Below, one piece after another: positions 1-7,699 of a stretch of 14,492 nucleotides of DNA. The position numbers and the translations under genes were made by a program. How positions within the stretch are numbered: the stretch's first letter is position 1; each line of letters starts with the position of its first letter. The DNA is taken from assembly GCA_944353735.1 (NCBI GenBank), contig CALVPU010000122.1, positions 1-14,492 of the forward strand. The letters are read 5' to 3'. The notes under the pieces were generated by a model. It was not told the DNA's origin. It saw only the letters and a program-made list of their open reading frames with translations, and ran no database searches. The stretch is from an uncultured Eubacteriales bacterium (GTDB taxonomy: Bacteria > Bacillota > Clostridia > Christensenellales > Aristaeellaceae).

Positions 1-357
1 GAACTGAAGAATTGCATCCTGTTCGACGGCGCGCAGGTGCCGCACTTCAACTACGTCGGCGACGCGATTCTCGGCGCGCTGGCGCACATGGGCGCAGGCG
101 CAGTGACGTCGAATGTGCGCAGCGACAAGCGCCCCGTCGTCGTCCATGGCGAGACCGACATCCCCACCGGACTGCCCAAGCTGGGTGCAATGGTCGGCGA
201 CCGCGCGGAAATCGGCTGCAACGCCGTGCTCAATCCCGGGACGGTCGTCTGCCGCGACGCCATCGTCTACCCGGCGTCGTGCGTGCGCGGCGTCGTTCCG
301 GAAAACCATATTTTTAAGGGCGCAGGCGCACCGGTCGCGCGCAGGGAAAGGGACTGA
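1..357 (+). CDS. GlmU-like left-handed beta-helix (hexapeptide repeat) protein, 3' end only
   Basis: The reading frame is open from the first base, so the start lies outside the window; 118 residues remain. What is seen: a PHFNYVGDAILG segment (residues 14-25) followed by GAGAVTSNVRSDK and by isoleucine/valine-spaced turns such as AMVGDRAEIGCNAVLNPGTVV, the pattern of a left-handed beta-helix. Proteins with this PHxNYVGD signature are sugar-nucleotide pyrophosphorylase/acyltransferase C-terminal domains of the GlmU type, which acetylate GlcN-1-P or bind its products in the cytoplasm. The stop codon overlaps the glmM start (TGATG), implying translational coupling, and glmM makes GlcN-1-P, the GlmU substrate. 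Whether an N-terminal nucleotidyltransferase domain is present cannot be seen. Some clostridial relatives carry only the beta-helix part, so the exact activity is inferred from family and context. Confidence 0.85.
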   Translation, partial: ELKNCILFDGAQVPHFNYVGDAILGALAHMGAGAVTSNVRSDKRPVVVHGETDIPTGLPKLGAMVGDRAEIGCNAVLNPGTVVCRDAIVYPASCVRGVVPENHIFKGAGAPVARRERD

Positions 358-1703
358 TGGGGCGGCTGTTTGGCACGGACGGCGTGCGCGGCATCGCCAA
401 TGAAAACCTAAGCTGCGAACTGATGCTGGCGCTGGGACGCGCCGCGGCAATGGCGCTGTCGGACAGCGCGCGGCGCCCGCTCTTCACCGTCGGCATGGAC
501 ACGCGCGCCTCCTCGGAAATGCTCGCCTGCGCGTTTGCGGCTGGAGTGTGTTCGGTCGGAGCGGACGTCCTCATGCTGGGCGTGGCGCCGACGCCGGCGG
601 TATCGTACCTGACCGGCAAATACGGCGCGGATGCCGGCGCGATGATTTCCGCCTCGCACAACAGCGCCGAGTTCAACGGCGTCAAGCTCTTTTCCAGCGA
701 CGGTTGCAAGCTGTCCGACGCGCTGGAGGAACGGATCGAGGCCATCGTGCTCGACCGCAAACCCGCGCTGCGGCTCAGCGATGGCGCCGGCGTCGGCAGA
801 GTCTCTGTCCGGGAAGGCGCAGTCGCAGACTACGTCGATCACCTCAGGGAGACGATGTCCACCTCCCTGTCGGGCATGCGCATCGCCGTGGATTGCGCCA
901 ACGGCGCCGCGTCGGTCACGGCGCGAAGGCTGCTGACCGATTTGGGCGCGGACTGCCGCATGCTGTTCGACCGCCCGGACGGTCGCAACATCAACGCCGG
1001 CTGCGGTTCGACCCATCTGGACGCGCTGCGCGATTGCGTGCTCGCGCACGGCATGGACGCCGGCGTGGCGTTCGACGGCGACGCCGACCGCTGTCTCTGC
1101 GTGGACGGCAAGGGCAACGTCGTCGACGGCGACGCCATCATGGCGATCTGTGCGCTGGACCTGAAAAGGCGCGGCAGGCTGGAAAAGGACACCGTCGTCG
1201 GCACGATCCTGTCCAATATGGGCTTCGGACGATTTTGCGAGGAAAACGGCATCCATCTGGTCACGACGAAGGTCGGCGACCGCTTCGTGCTCGAAAAGAT
1301 GTTGCAGGAGGCGTACAACCTCGGCGGCGAACCGTCGGGACACATCATCTTCCGCGACTTCGCCGCGACCGGCGACGGTCAATTGACCGCCATTCAACTG
1401 CTGGGGTTGCTCAAGCGCGAAGGACTGTCGCTCGAAGACGCCGCCGGAATCATGGTCCGCTGCCCACAGGTGTCGATCAATGTACCGGTCAGCGGCGAGG
1501 GCCGGCGGAAATTCTGCATGGACGCCGAAGTCAGGTCGGCAATCGAGGCGGCGGAGAGCGCGCTCGGACGCGACGGTCGCGTGGTCGTGCGCGCATCCGG
1601 CACCGAACCGCTGATTCGCGTCATGGTCGAGGGCTTGGAAATGCGTCAGATTCAGCGCGAAGCGCAGCGCATCGCGCAGGTCATCCGTGCCCGCCTTGCC
1701 TGA
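357..1703 (+). CDS. glmM: phosphoglucosamine mutase GlmM
   Basis: A 448-residue cytoplasmic enzyme converting glucosamine-6-phosphate to glucosamine-1-phosphate for UDP-GlcNAc and peptidoglycan synthesis. The length is normal for the family. All four signatures of the alpha-D-phosphohexomutase fold are intact: N-terminal LFGTDGVRG (residues 4-12); the phosphoserine loop ISASHN with catalytic Ser100; the Mg2+ loop DGDADR (240-245); the sugar-specificity loop GGEPSGH (323-329); and the phosphate-binding loop RASGTEP (412-418). GEPSGH is typical of GlmM. The ATG overlaps the preceding stop (TGATG), so this gene is in an operon with the GlmU-like gene. No promoter or terminator is visible between glmM and the acetyltransferase gene 55 bp downstream, so they may be co-transcribed. 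The long reverse ORF opposite this gene is a GC-rich shadow. Confidence 0.97.
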   Translation: MGRLFGTDGVRGIANENLSCELMLALGRAAAMALSDSARRPLFTVGMDTRASSEMLACAFAAGVCSVGADVLMLGVAPTPAVSYLTGKYGADAGAMISASHNSAEFNGVKLFSSDGCKLSDALEERIEAIVLDRKPALRLSDGAGVGRVSVREGAVADYVDHLRETMSTSLSGMRIAVDCANGAASVTARRLLTDLGADCRMLFDRPDGRNINAGCGSTHLDALRDCVLAHGMDAGVAFDGDADRCLCVDGKGNVVDGDAIMAICALDLKRRGRLEKDTVVGTILSNMGFGRFCEENGIHLVTTKVGDRFVLEKMLQEAYNLGGEPSGHIIFRDFAATGDGQLTAIQLLGLLKREGLSLEDAAGIMVRCPQVSINVPVSGEGRRKFCMDAEVRSAIEAAESALGRDGRVVVRASGTEPLIRVMVEGLEMRQIQREAQRIAQVIRARLA

Positions 1704-1744
1704 GGCGCGCGGAAGCGGCCTGCGCGGCAAGCCGTCTATTACAC

Positions 1745-1750
1745 AGGAGG
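1745..1750 (+). promoter_or_regulatory. ribosome binding site AGGAGG
   Basis: A consensus AGGAGG sits 8 nt before the ATG at 1759. It decides the start of the Eis-like acetyltransferase. The same frame is open further upstream to 1687, but the alternative starts there have no comparable site and would place the RBS inside the gene. Confidence 0.85.
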
Positions 1751-1758
1751 TCTTGGCT

Positions 1759-2895
1759 ATGGTCACTTACCGAAAAGCGCTTCCCAGCGATCGCGAAGCG
1801 TACATCGCCCTTGCCGATATGGTGTTCAGCAGCGAAGGCGCGCCCATTCGCTTCGAGGAATTCGTGCCCAAGGTCTATTCCCCCGAGGTGGACAGCGCTC
1901 AGATGCACTATCTCGCCGTGGACGACGCGCGTGGCATCGTCGGACTGGTCGGCGCACTGCCGGGCAAACTGCACGCCGGAACCACGTCGCTGCGGACCCG
2001 CTACATTGGCACGGTCGCCGTCCATCCCCGGGCGCGCGGCGAGGGACACATGAAGCGGCTGATGGCGATGGCGCTTGACGACATGCGCGCGGACGGCGTC
2101 GATCTCGCGCTGCTCAACGGTCAACGCCAGCGCTACGAGCACTTTGGCTTTGCCCATGGCGGCGCGATGCTGCGATTTCATTTCAGCGCCGGATGCATCC
2201 GCCACGCATTGAACCGCGTCGACGCCGGCGGCGTGGAAATCGAGCCGCTGCACGTCGGCAGCCCGTTCATCGAAGCGGCGATGGCGCTGCACGCGGCGCG
2301 TCCCCTGCGCTTTGAGCGCGGCGGCGCGGCGGAATTCGCCGTCATCTGCCGCACGTCCATGCGCAGGCCGTGGACGGTTTCGCGCCGCGGCGAGTTCCTC
2401 GGCTACCTGATCGCCAACCGCGAAGGAACGGCGATTGCCGAAATCACCGCCGCATCGCCGGAAGCGCTCGACATCATGGTCAAGGCGTGGTTTCTGCAAA
2501 ATGCCCTCCAGCGCCTCGAAATCGCAGTGCTGCCCACCGACCGCGCGATCGCGCGCAGGCTTTCCAGCTATGCGGACGGGCAGGCGATGGGCACCTGCAT
2601 CAACGCGCGTGCGCTTAACCACCGCCGCGTGCTCGCGGCAATGCTTGGCGTCAAGGCGACGCTCGCGCCGATGGCAGGCGGACGTCTGGAACTCGATGTC
2701 GATGGAGAACGCCTCGTCATCGACGTCTGCGACGGTCAGGCGGACGTGCGCAGCGGCGGCGCGGGGACAGTGCGCCTGACCGGACTCGAAGCCAGCCGTC
2801 TCTACCTCGCGCCGTTCGACTATGACGGTCGCCCCAATGTCCCGACGGGCTGGTTCCCGCTGCCCATCGCCGCCGCCACGCCAGACACGTTTTAG
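1759..2895 (+). CDS. Eis-like GNAT acetyltransferase (tandem GNAT plus SCP2-like domain)
   Basis: A 378-residue protein. Residues about 1-145 form a GNAT domain, with an acetyl-CoA pyrophosphate-loop motif VAVHPRARGEGHMKRLM (86-102). A second, degenerate GNAT-like region follows (about 160-280), then a C-terminal beta-rich SCP2-like region. This three-part architecture and length match the Eis family. In mycobacterial Eis a tyrosine is the general acid and the C-terminal phenylalanine carboxylate is the general base. Here a tyrosine lies in RYEHFGF (Tyr126) and the chain ends in Phe378, so both catalytic elements appear kept. Family members acetylate amines such as aminoglycosides or lysines; the substrate here cannot be read from sequence. 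Start chosen by AGGAGG 8 nt upstream. It lies 55 bp after glmM on the same strand. No signal peptide is seen, so it is presumably cytoplasmic. Confidence 0.85.
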   Translation: MVTYRKALPSDREAYIALADMVFSSEGAPIRFEEFVPKVYSPEVDSAQMHYLAVDDARGIVGLVGALPGKLHAGTTSLRTRYIGTVAVHPRARGEGHMKRLMAMALDDMRADGVDLALLNGQRQRYEHFGFAHGGAMLRFHFSAGCIRHALNRVDAGGVEIEPLHVGSPFIEAAMALHAARPLRFERGGAAEFAVICRTSMRRPWTVSRRGEFLGYLIANREGTAIAEITAASPEALDIMVKAWFLQNALQRLEIAVLPTDRAIARRLSSYADGQAMGTCINARALNHRRVLAAMLGVKATLAPMAGGRLELDVDGERLVIDVCDGQADVRSGGAGTVRLTGLEASRLYLAPFDYDGRPNVPTGWFPLPIAAATPDTF

Positions 2896-3181
2896 GCGCG
2901 CCAGCCGCGCTTGCACGGCGATCTCATGACGGCGGTAAAAGGGCGGCGCACCAAGCCGTAAGTCCTCTTGAGCCATCGACAGGCGTCTGAAAAGGATACC
3001 GCGGGCCGCTGCTTCTATTGTCCAAAACCTTGGTCCAAGAAAAAGCGCTGCACGAAGCGATGGGGTTCCGAAACCGCCGCGCATCCACATTGCGCTATGG
3101 GTTCCAGCACTGACGGCTTGCCGGTCATTTCATCGTGCAGGGTCTTCGGGAGAAGGGCGCCAATGCCGATTTTATGAAAAC

Positions 3182-3223
3182 AGAAGGGTCATCTGACTTC
3201 AGTGGAAATCAGGTGACCCTTCT
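3182..3223. terminator. probable bidirectional rho-independent terminator
   Basis: The two 15-base arms (3182-3196 and 3209-3223) pair completely, with one G-U, around a 12-base loop; the outer 10 bp are perfect (AGAAGGGTCA/TGACCCTTCT). On the + side the stem is followed by CTTT. On the - side it is followed by G then four Ts (complement of AAAAC at 3177-3181). The tracts are modest but present on both sides, as expected between convergent units. It would end the glmM-acetyltransferase unit and, some 360 nt past the last exporter gene, the long - strand operon. Confidence 0.7.
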
Positions 3224-3362
3224 CTTTGCGTTGGTTCAGGCAAACCCGACGATTGTCGCCGCATAGGCACAATTGCGGCGAAAAGGCGCACCTCGCGAAT
3301 TCGCGATGCTGCCCCATTCCCGCGCGACCGTCATGCCTCCGTGCTCTGGGAATAATGCGCGC

Positions 3363-3561
3363 TCATATCAAGACAACCGGCGCCCCATCGCCATCCCTGC
3401 CCGCCGCCGGCGCCATCGCGTCGCCTTCCGTCGGCCTGACCGACACGGCGATCGCGATGCCCTTGATCGGAGCGATGTCGGAGAGCTCGCGGCTTATTGC
3501 ACCGCCGGGCATATACAGCGTTTCAGCCTGCGCGCCCACGCCGAAACGGGGGGATTTGTCC
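3363..3561 (-). pseudogene. possible C-terminal remnant of an unrecognised gene
   Basis: On the - strand an open frame ends with TGA at 3363-3365. Its last ~60 residues read like protein: GAQAETLYMPGGAISRELSD, then IAPIKGIAIAVSVRPTEGDA, then an acidic/Gly/Ala tail ending PVVLI. Codon third positions are mostly G or C, like the real genes here. There is no ribosome binding site before any start codon. The frame further upstream becomes Arg/Pro-rich and implausible near a run of six Cs (about 3549-3554), so it could be a frameshifted or truncated gene end. It lies just downstream of the last exporter gene, on the same strand and before the shared terminator. I do not recognise the family. It may also be a chance frame in GC-rich DNA. 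Confidence 0.3.
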
Positions 3562-3585
3562 GCACAGCGGCCAGGCGTCCGGCGC

Positions 3586-4710
3586 CTATTCCGCATCTGT
3601 TGCGTCCGTTGCGTCCATTCCTTCCTCCCCTGCCTCCGGCACGGTGACCACTACGGTCATGCCCAGACGGGTGGTGTCGTCGGGGGTGAAGGCAACGCGG
3701 GCATTATAGACGGCGTCGCTGACGGTTGCATCCGCGCCGGCTTCGGCAGACTCGGACAGGTAGGAGATGCTGCGCACGCTTCCCTGCGCGTCGTGCTCGC
3801 CGCTTTCATCCCAATTGAAGCGAATGCGCACCTCATCCCCCACGGCGATGCTGCTTAGGTCATATTCCTCCACGTCGATCTCGATTTCCAGCGAGTCGTC
3901 CGGATAGATGCTCAGCACGGCATCGCCCTTGTTGAGCACGGCTCCGGCGGAGGCATTGACGCTGGCGACCACGCCGGAGATGGTGGAGGTAATGGCGCTG
4001 CCAGTGGCATAGAGGCCGTCGAGATCGCCGGATACGGTCTCAAAGAGCAGCTGACCGCGTTCCACGACATCGCCATCGGAAACGTACAACGCCACCACGC
4101 TGCCCGTGGCGTTCACCGATACCTCCGCCGTGCGCGAAACCGTGCCCCGACCGATGCGCGAGGCGGAATCGCGCTCGCTGCTCCTGTAGATGTTCACCGT
4201 CTCCTCCATCATCAATTCGCCAGAAGTGGTCTCCACGGTGTAGGTGGTGCCCTCGGCGGCGACGATCACGCCAACGGCGGTGTGGTCGCTGTCCGCGGTA
4301 CAGGAGATGTAGACCGTTTCGCCGATGTTGACGTATTTGTTGGCGCTGTCGTTGTAGGCCTTCTCGATGTCGGCGGAGATGGAATACTTGCGGTCGGGAG
4401 CGATGTAGAGCGCCGCGCCGTAGCGGGCGGCGACGGTCTCGGCGTTGTCGCCCGTCTGGACGAACAGACCGGCGACGGTGCCAGCTTCGGGAGCGTAGAC
4501 CTTGGTGGTCTCGACCTCGGCGACGACGTCGCCCACCTCGACGCGGTCACCCGCCTGCGCGGAGACGGAGGATACCACCCCGCCAAAGGGCGCGCGCACG
4601 CTGACCGCGCCGCCGGAAACGACGCTGCCGTCAAACGACGTATCCGCCAGCGCAACGCAGGGCGCGAAGCAGCTGAGGAGCGCGAGCAGCATGGAAAGCA
4701 GCTTTTTCAT
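3586..4710 (-). CDS. exported HlyD/RND-type adaptor protein B2
   Basis: A 374-residue protein, last intact gene of the operon. It begins with a signal peptide (MKK, hydrophobic core, probable cleavage after ALA around residue 22); no later membrane segment is seen. Two biotinyl-lipoyl-like regions follow: one at about 35-105 (RAPFGGVVSSV..GDRVEVGDVV, YAPEAGTVAGLFVQTGD), the other at about 195-270 (ATGSVVALYVSDGDVVERGQ, STISGVVASVNASAGAVLNKGD). A beta-barrel with DVEEYD (279-284) and a terminal LGMTVVVTVP segment complete it. The fold matches membrane-fusion/adaptor proteins that assemble on MacB-type transporters. It is a clear paralogue of the gene at 9792-10838: shared ANKYVNIGETVY, RIGxGTVSRTAE and VERGQLLF. 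The C-terminus carries a short DAT/DA repeat. AAGGAAGG precedes the ATG, 39 bp after the permease gene. LLSC could be a weak lipobox, but signal peptidase I cleavage is more likely. Confidence 0.85.
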   Translation of the reverse strand: MKKLLSMLLALLSCFAPCVALADTSFDGSVVSGGAVSVRAPFGGVVSSVSAQAGDRVEVGDVVAEVETTKVYAPEAGTVAGLFVQTGDNAETVAARYGAALYIAPDRKYSISADIEKAYNDSANKYVNIGETVYISCTADSDHTAVGVIVAAEGTTYTVETTSGELMMEETVNIYRSSERDSASRIGRGTVSRTAEVSVNATGSVVALYVSDGDVVERGQLLFETVSGDLDGLYATGSAITSTISGVVASVNASAGAVLNKGDAVLSIYPDDSLEIEIDVEEYDLSSIAVGDEVRIRFNWDESGEHDAQGSVRSISYLSESAEAGADATVSDAVYNARVAFTPDDTTRLGMTVVVTVPEAGEEGMDATDATDAE

Positions 4711-4749
4711 AGGATGACCTTCCTTTCTTGTTTTTGCCGCTGTGCCGCG

Positions 4750-5963
4750 CTACATGCGGCGCAGCGCGTCGATGGGATTGAGGCGGCTGGCCTTTCGCGC
4801 CGGCGACCAGCCAAAGAGCACGCCGACCGCCGCGGAAAAGCCCACGCCCAGAGCGATGGCGCCGTAGGAGAGGGAAAATCCCGTGCCCAGCACCTGACAG
4901 AGGATGGCGGACAGCGCGATGCCCAGCACCACGCCCGCCAGTCCTCCCACCATGGACAGCAGGAACGATTCGATGAGGAACTGGGCCTGAATCTGCCCGG
5001 GTCGCGCGCCGATGGCCTTTTTGAGACCGATCTCCACCGTGCGCTCGGTAACGGAGGTGAGCATCATGTTCATGATGCCGATGCCGCCAACCAGCAGCGC
5101 GATGGAGGCGATGCCGCCCAGCAGCGCGGACATCATCGAGAGCATGGACTCCATGGTGTCGGCGATGGACTCCATGGTGGTGATGGTGTAAGTGTCGTCC
5201 TCATAGTCGAAGATGGCGTCCAGACAGGTTTCCAGCTCCGCCTCCACTGTCTCGGCGGCGTTGGCGTCGTCGATGTAGAGCGTCAGGGAGTTGACCAGCG
5301 TATCGCCGTTCATCTTCAGCGCCGTGGTATAAGGAATGACCACCGCGTCCGAGCCGGAAAGCATGCTGGCAACCGAAGCGTCCGCGTCCGCTGCCAACAC
5401 GCCGACCACGGTAAACTGCGTGCCATCCAGATACAGCGCCTGTCCAATGGGATCGACGCCGTAGAAAAGCGTCTCCACCAGTTCCTCGCTGATGAGGCAG
5501 ACGCGCAGGGACTGTTCGAGGTCGATGGGGTTGACGCTGCGACCGCGCACGATGGCGTCCGGCTCCTGAGCGAAATAATCGTCGTTGCGACCGGAGACGC
5601 GCACGCCGCTCTCGTAGGCGTCGCCGCGCGCCGCCGTTACCGAGAGGGATACCGAGGGAGAAACGCCATCCACGTGGTCGAGCCCGGCGATTTCCTCCAT
5701 ATCTTCCGCCGTCAGGCCGCCCTGCAGATCGGTGCCGGTGGCGCTGAGGGTCATGGTGCTCGCACCCATGGAGGAGAACGAATCGGAGATGGAGGAGGAA
5801 ACGCCGGAGATGGTCGTCACCAGCGCGATGACTGCCGTGACGCCGATCATGATGCCGAGGATGGTGAGAAAGGAGCGCATGCGGTTCTGGCGAATGTTGG
5901 AAACGGACATGCGCACGCTCTCCACCAGCATGGAAAGACCGCCTGTGAGATTGCGAAGCGCGC

Positions 5964-5967
<4 letters not shown>
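4750..5967 (-). CDS. MacB/FtsX-type ABC transporter permease
   Basis: A 405-residue membrane protein. The first membrane helix is at about 33-55 (SFLTILGIMIGVTAVIALV), followed by a large extracytoplasmic domain (about 60-275) rich in beta strands and acidic residues (MacB periplasmic core type). Three C-terminal helices lie at about 279-303, 332-358 and 367-388 (FtsX domain). The cytoplasmic coupling motif EIGLKKAIGAR (312-322) and terminal PARKASRLNPIDALR are classic for the MacB/LolC/FtsX superfamily, which work by mechanotransmission rather than by a substrate channel. It pairs with the ATPase upstream: its ATG (5967-5965) overlaps the ATPase stop as ATGA. A TTG two codons earlier is an alternative start; AGGAGG lies 10 nt before the ATG and 4 nt before the TTG. 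The substrate cannot be inferred; drugs, peptides and lipoproteins are known for the family. Confidence 0.93.
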
Positions 5968-6659
<692 letters not shown>

Positions 6660-6670
6660 ACGCTCACCGC

Positions 6671-7699
6671 CTACATCCCGCCGGGGAAGCCGCCGCCTCC
6701 TCCGCCGCCAAAGCTGCTGAAGTCCGGCATCTCCATGGAGGAGAAGTCCATGCCGCCGGACATTTCGCCGCCGGGCATGCTGCCGCCAGGCATGCCGCTG
6801 CCTCCGCCAAGCAGGCCCGAGAGCAGCCCGCCGGCAGCGCTCGCCTGCGTTTCCTCGACGGCATAGACCGTATCGCCGTCCTCGAGGCCCGAAGTGATCT
6901 CCACGTAGTTGTCGTTGTCCACGCCCGTCTCTACATAGACGCGCTCCATTTCGCCATCCTCGCCTTCCATCAGCACATAGGCGCGATTGGTCTCGTCGAA
7001 GCTGAGGGCTTCCTTATTGAGGATGACCGCGTCCACGGCCTCTTCCTCAGGAATGGTCACGGTGGCCTGCATGCCGGGGAGCACGTCGTCGGTGACGGTC
7101 ACGGCGGCGGTGACGGTGTAATAGGCCGTACCGCCCGCCGAGGCGGAGATGCGGTCGATGTGGGAAAGTTCGGAATCGAAGGACAGGCCGAGCGCGGTGA
7201 TGGTCACCGTACAGGGCTGACCGACATAGATGCTGGAGATGTCATATTCGTCCACGCGCATGGAGATGGTAAGGTCGTTGAAGTCCACCACCTGAATGAG
7301 CGTCGCTCCGGCGGCGACATCGTCGCCTTCTTCCACACTGATGCTGTTGACGCGACCATCGAAACTGGCTTCAAGCGTCTGCCCGCCGGTGAGGCGCATC
7401 AGCCGGTCGCCGGCATCAACCTCCTGCTCTTCCGAGACGTAGATCTCGCGCACCGTACCCGCCGCGGAAGCGGTGAACGTTTCGCTGTTCTGCACGCTGA
7501 CGTTGCCGGAAAAGCTCATGGCGTTGGAGATGGTGCCAGTGGTGGCGGTGTAGCTGCCGTAGGTGGTGGTGGCAGAAGCCTGCAGGCTGGGCCACACGAA
7601 CAGGCGCACCGCACCCGCGATCAATCCCAATACCACCAGCAGCACGATCAGCTTTTTCAGCCGCCGTTTCCACGGTTTTTTCTTTTTGATGCCGTTCAT
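6671..7699 (-). CDS. membrane-anchored MacA/HlyD-like adaptor protein A2
   Basis: A 342-residue adaptor. A Lys/Arg-rich cytoplasmic N-terminus (4-16) precedes one membrane helix (about 17-38). The exported part has two lipoyl half-motifs, 77-103 (AAGTVREIYVSEEQEVDAGD) and 110-139 (FDGRVNSISVEEGDDVAAG), joined by only about 6 residues. A beta-barrel (about 140-216, with VDEYD, GQPC and VLPGMQATVTIP) and a membrane-proximal domain (to about 285) follow. The coiled-coil hairpin that Gram-negative MacA inserts between the lipoyl halves is absent. The tail (287-342) is Gly/Met/Pro/Ser-rich low complexity ending FPGGM. It is a paralogue of the protein encoded at 10828-12216. The ATG overlaps the stop of the secreted protein gene (ATGA), with AGGAGG 4 nt upstream. 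It presumably docks on the permease encoded two genes downstream. Confidence 0.9.
   Translation of the reverse strand: MNGIKKKKPWKRRLKKLIVLLVVLGLIAGAVRLFVWPSLQASATTTYGSYTATTGTISNAMSFSGNVSVQNSETFTASAAGTVREIYVSEEQEVDAGDRLMRLTGGQTLEASFDGRVNSISVEEGDDVAAGATLIQVVDFNDLTISMRVDEYDISSIYVGQPCTVTITALGLSFDSELSHIDRISASAGGTAYYTVTAAVTVTDDVLPGMQATVTIPEEEAVDAVILNKEALSFDETNRAYVLMEGEDGEMERVYVETGVDNDNYVEITSGLEDGDTVYAVEETQASAAGGLLSGLLGGGSGMPGGSMPGGEMSGGMDFSSMEMPDFSSFGGGGGGGFPGGM
6674..6841 (-). repeat. Gly/Met/Pro/Ser low-complexity tail coding segment
   Basis: This codes for residues 287-342 of adaptor A2: short GMPGG/SMPGG/EMSGG units, then MEMPDFSSF and a run of seven glycines. Six or more methionines fall in about 40 residues. 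It resembles the Gly/Met/Asp linker of the neighbouring secreted protein and, in Met content, the tail of adaptor A1. Confidence 0.75.

Larger units (their letters stand above)
2896..3585. other. intergenic gap between convergent units
   Basis: About 690 bases separate the convergent acetyltransferase and exporter genes. No intact gene with a ribosome binding site is convincing on either strand. What it holds: a strong hairpin at 3182-3223 (listed separately); an 8-bp inverted repeat TCGCCGCA/TGCGGCGA at 3256-3263 and 3274-3281; a perfect 14-bp palindrome TCGCGAATTCGCGA at 3293-3306; and a possible coding remnant on the - strand at about 3363-3561. The stretch 2896-3180 shows nothing recognisable and looks less GC-biased at third positions in every frame than the flanking genes, which suits decayed or non-coding DNA. 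Confidence 0.6.

Noticed and set aside
408..1766. 452-codon open frame on the - strand opposite glmM
   Set aside because: It lies antisense to a fully recognisable glmM, is rich in Arg/His/Ala with no domain, and is the expected shadow of GC-rich third positions.
2968..3177. 69-codon + strand frame after the acetyltransferase
   Set aside because: It starts at TTG with no ribosome binding site, has an unlikely composition (Cys, Arg, Trp) and no recognisable motif.
4670..4680. lipobox (LLSC) in the signal peptide of adaptor B2
   Set aside because: Leu at -2 is unusual for a lipobox and a good signal peptidase I site (ALA) follows at the expected place; paralogue B1 gives no clear lipobox either.
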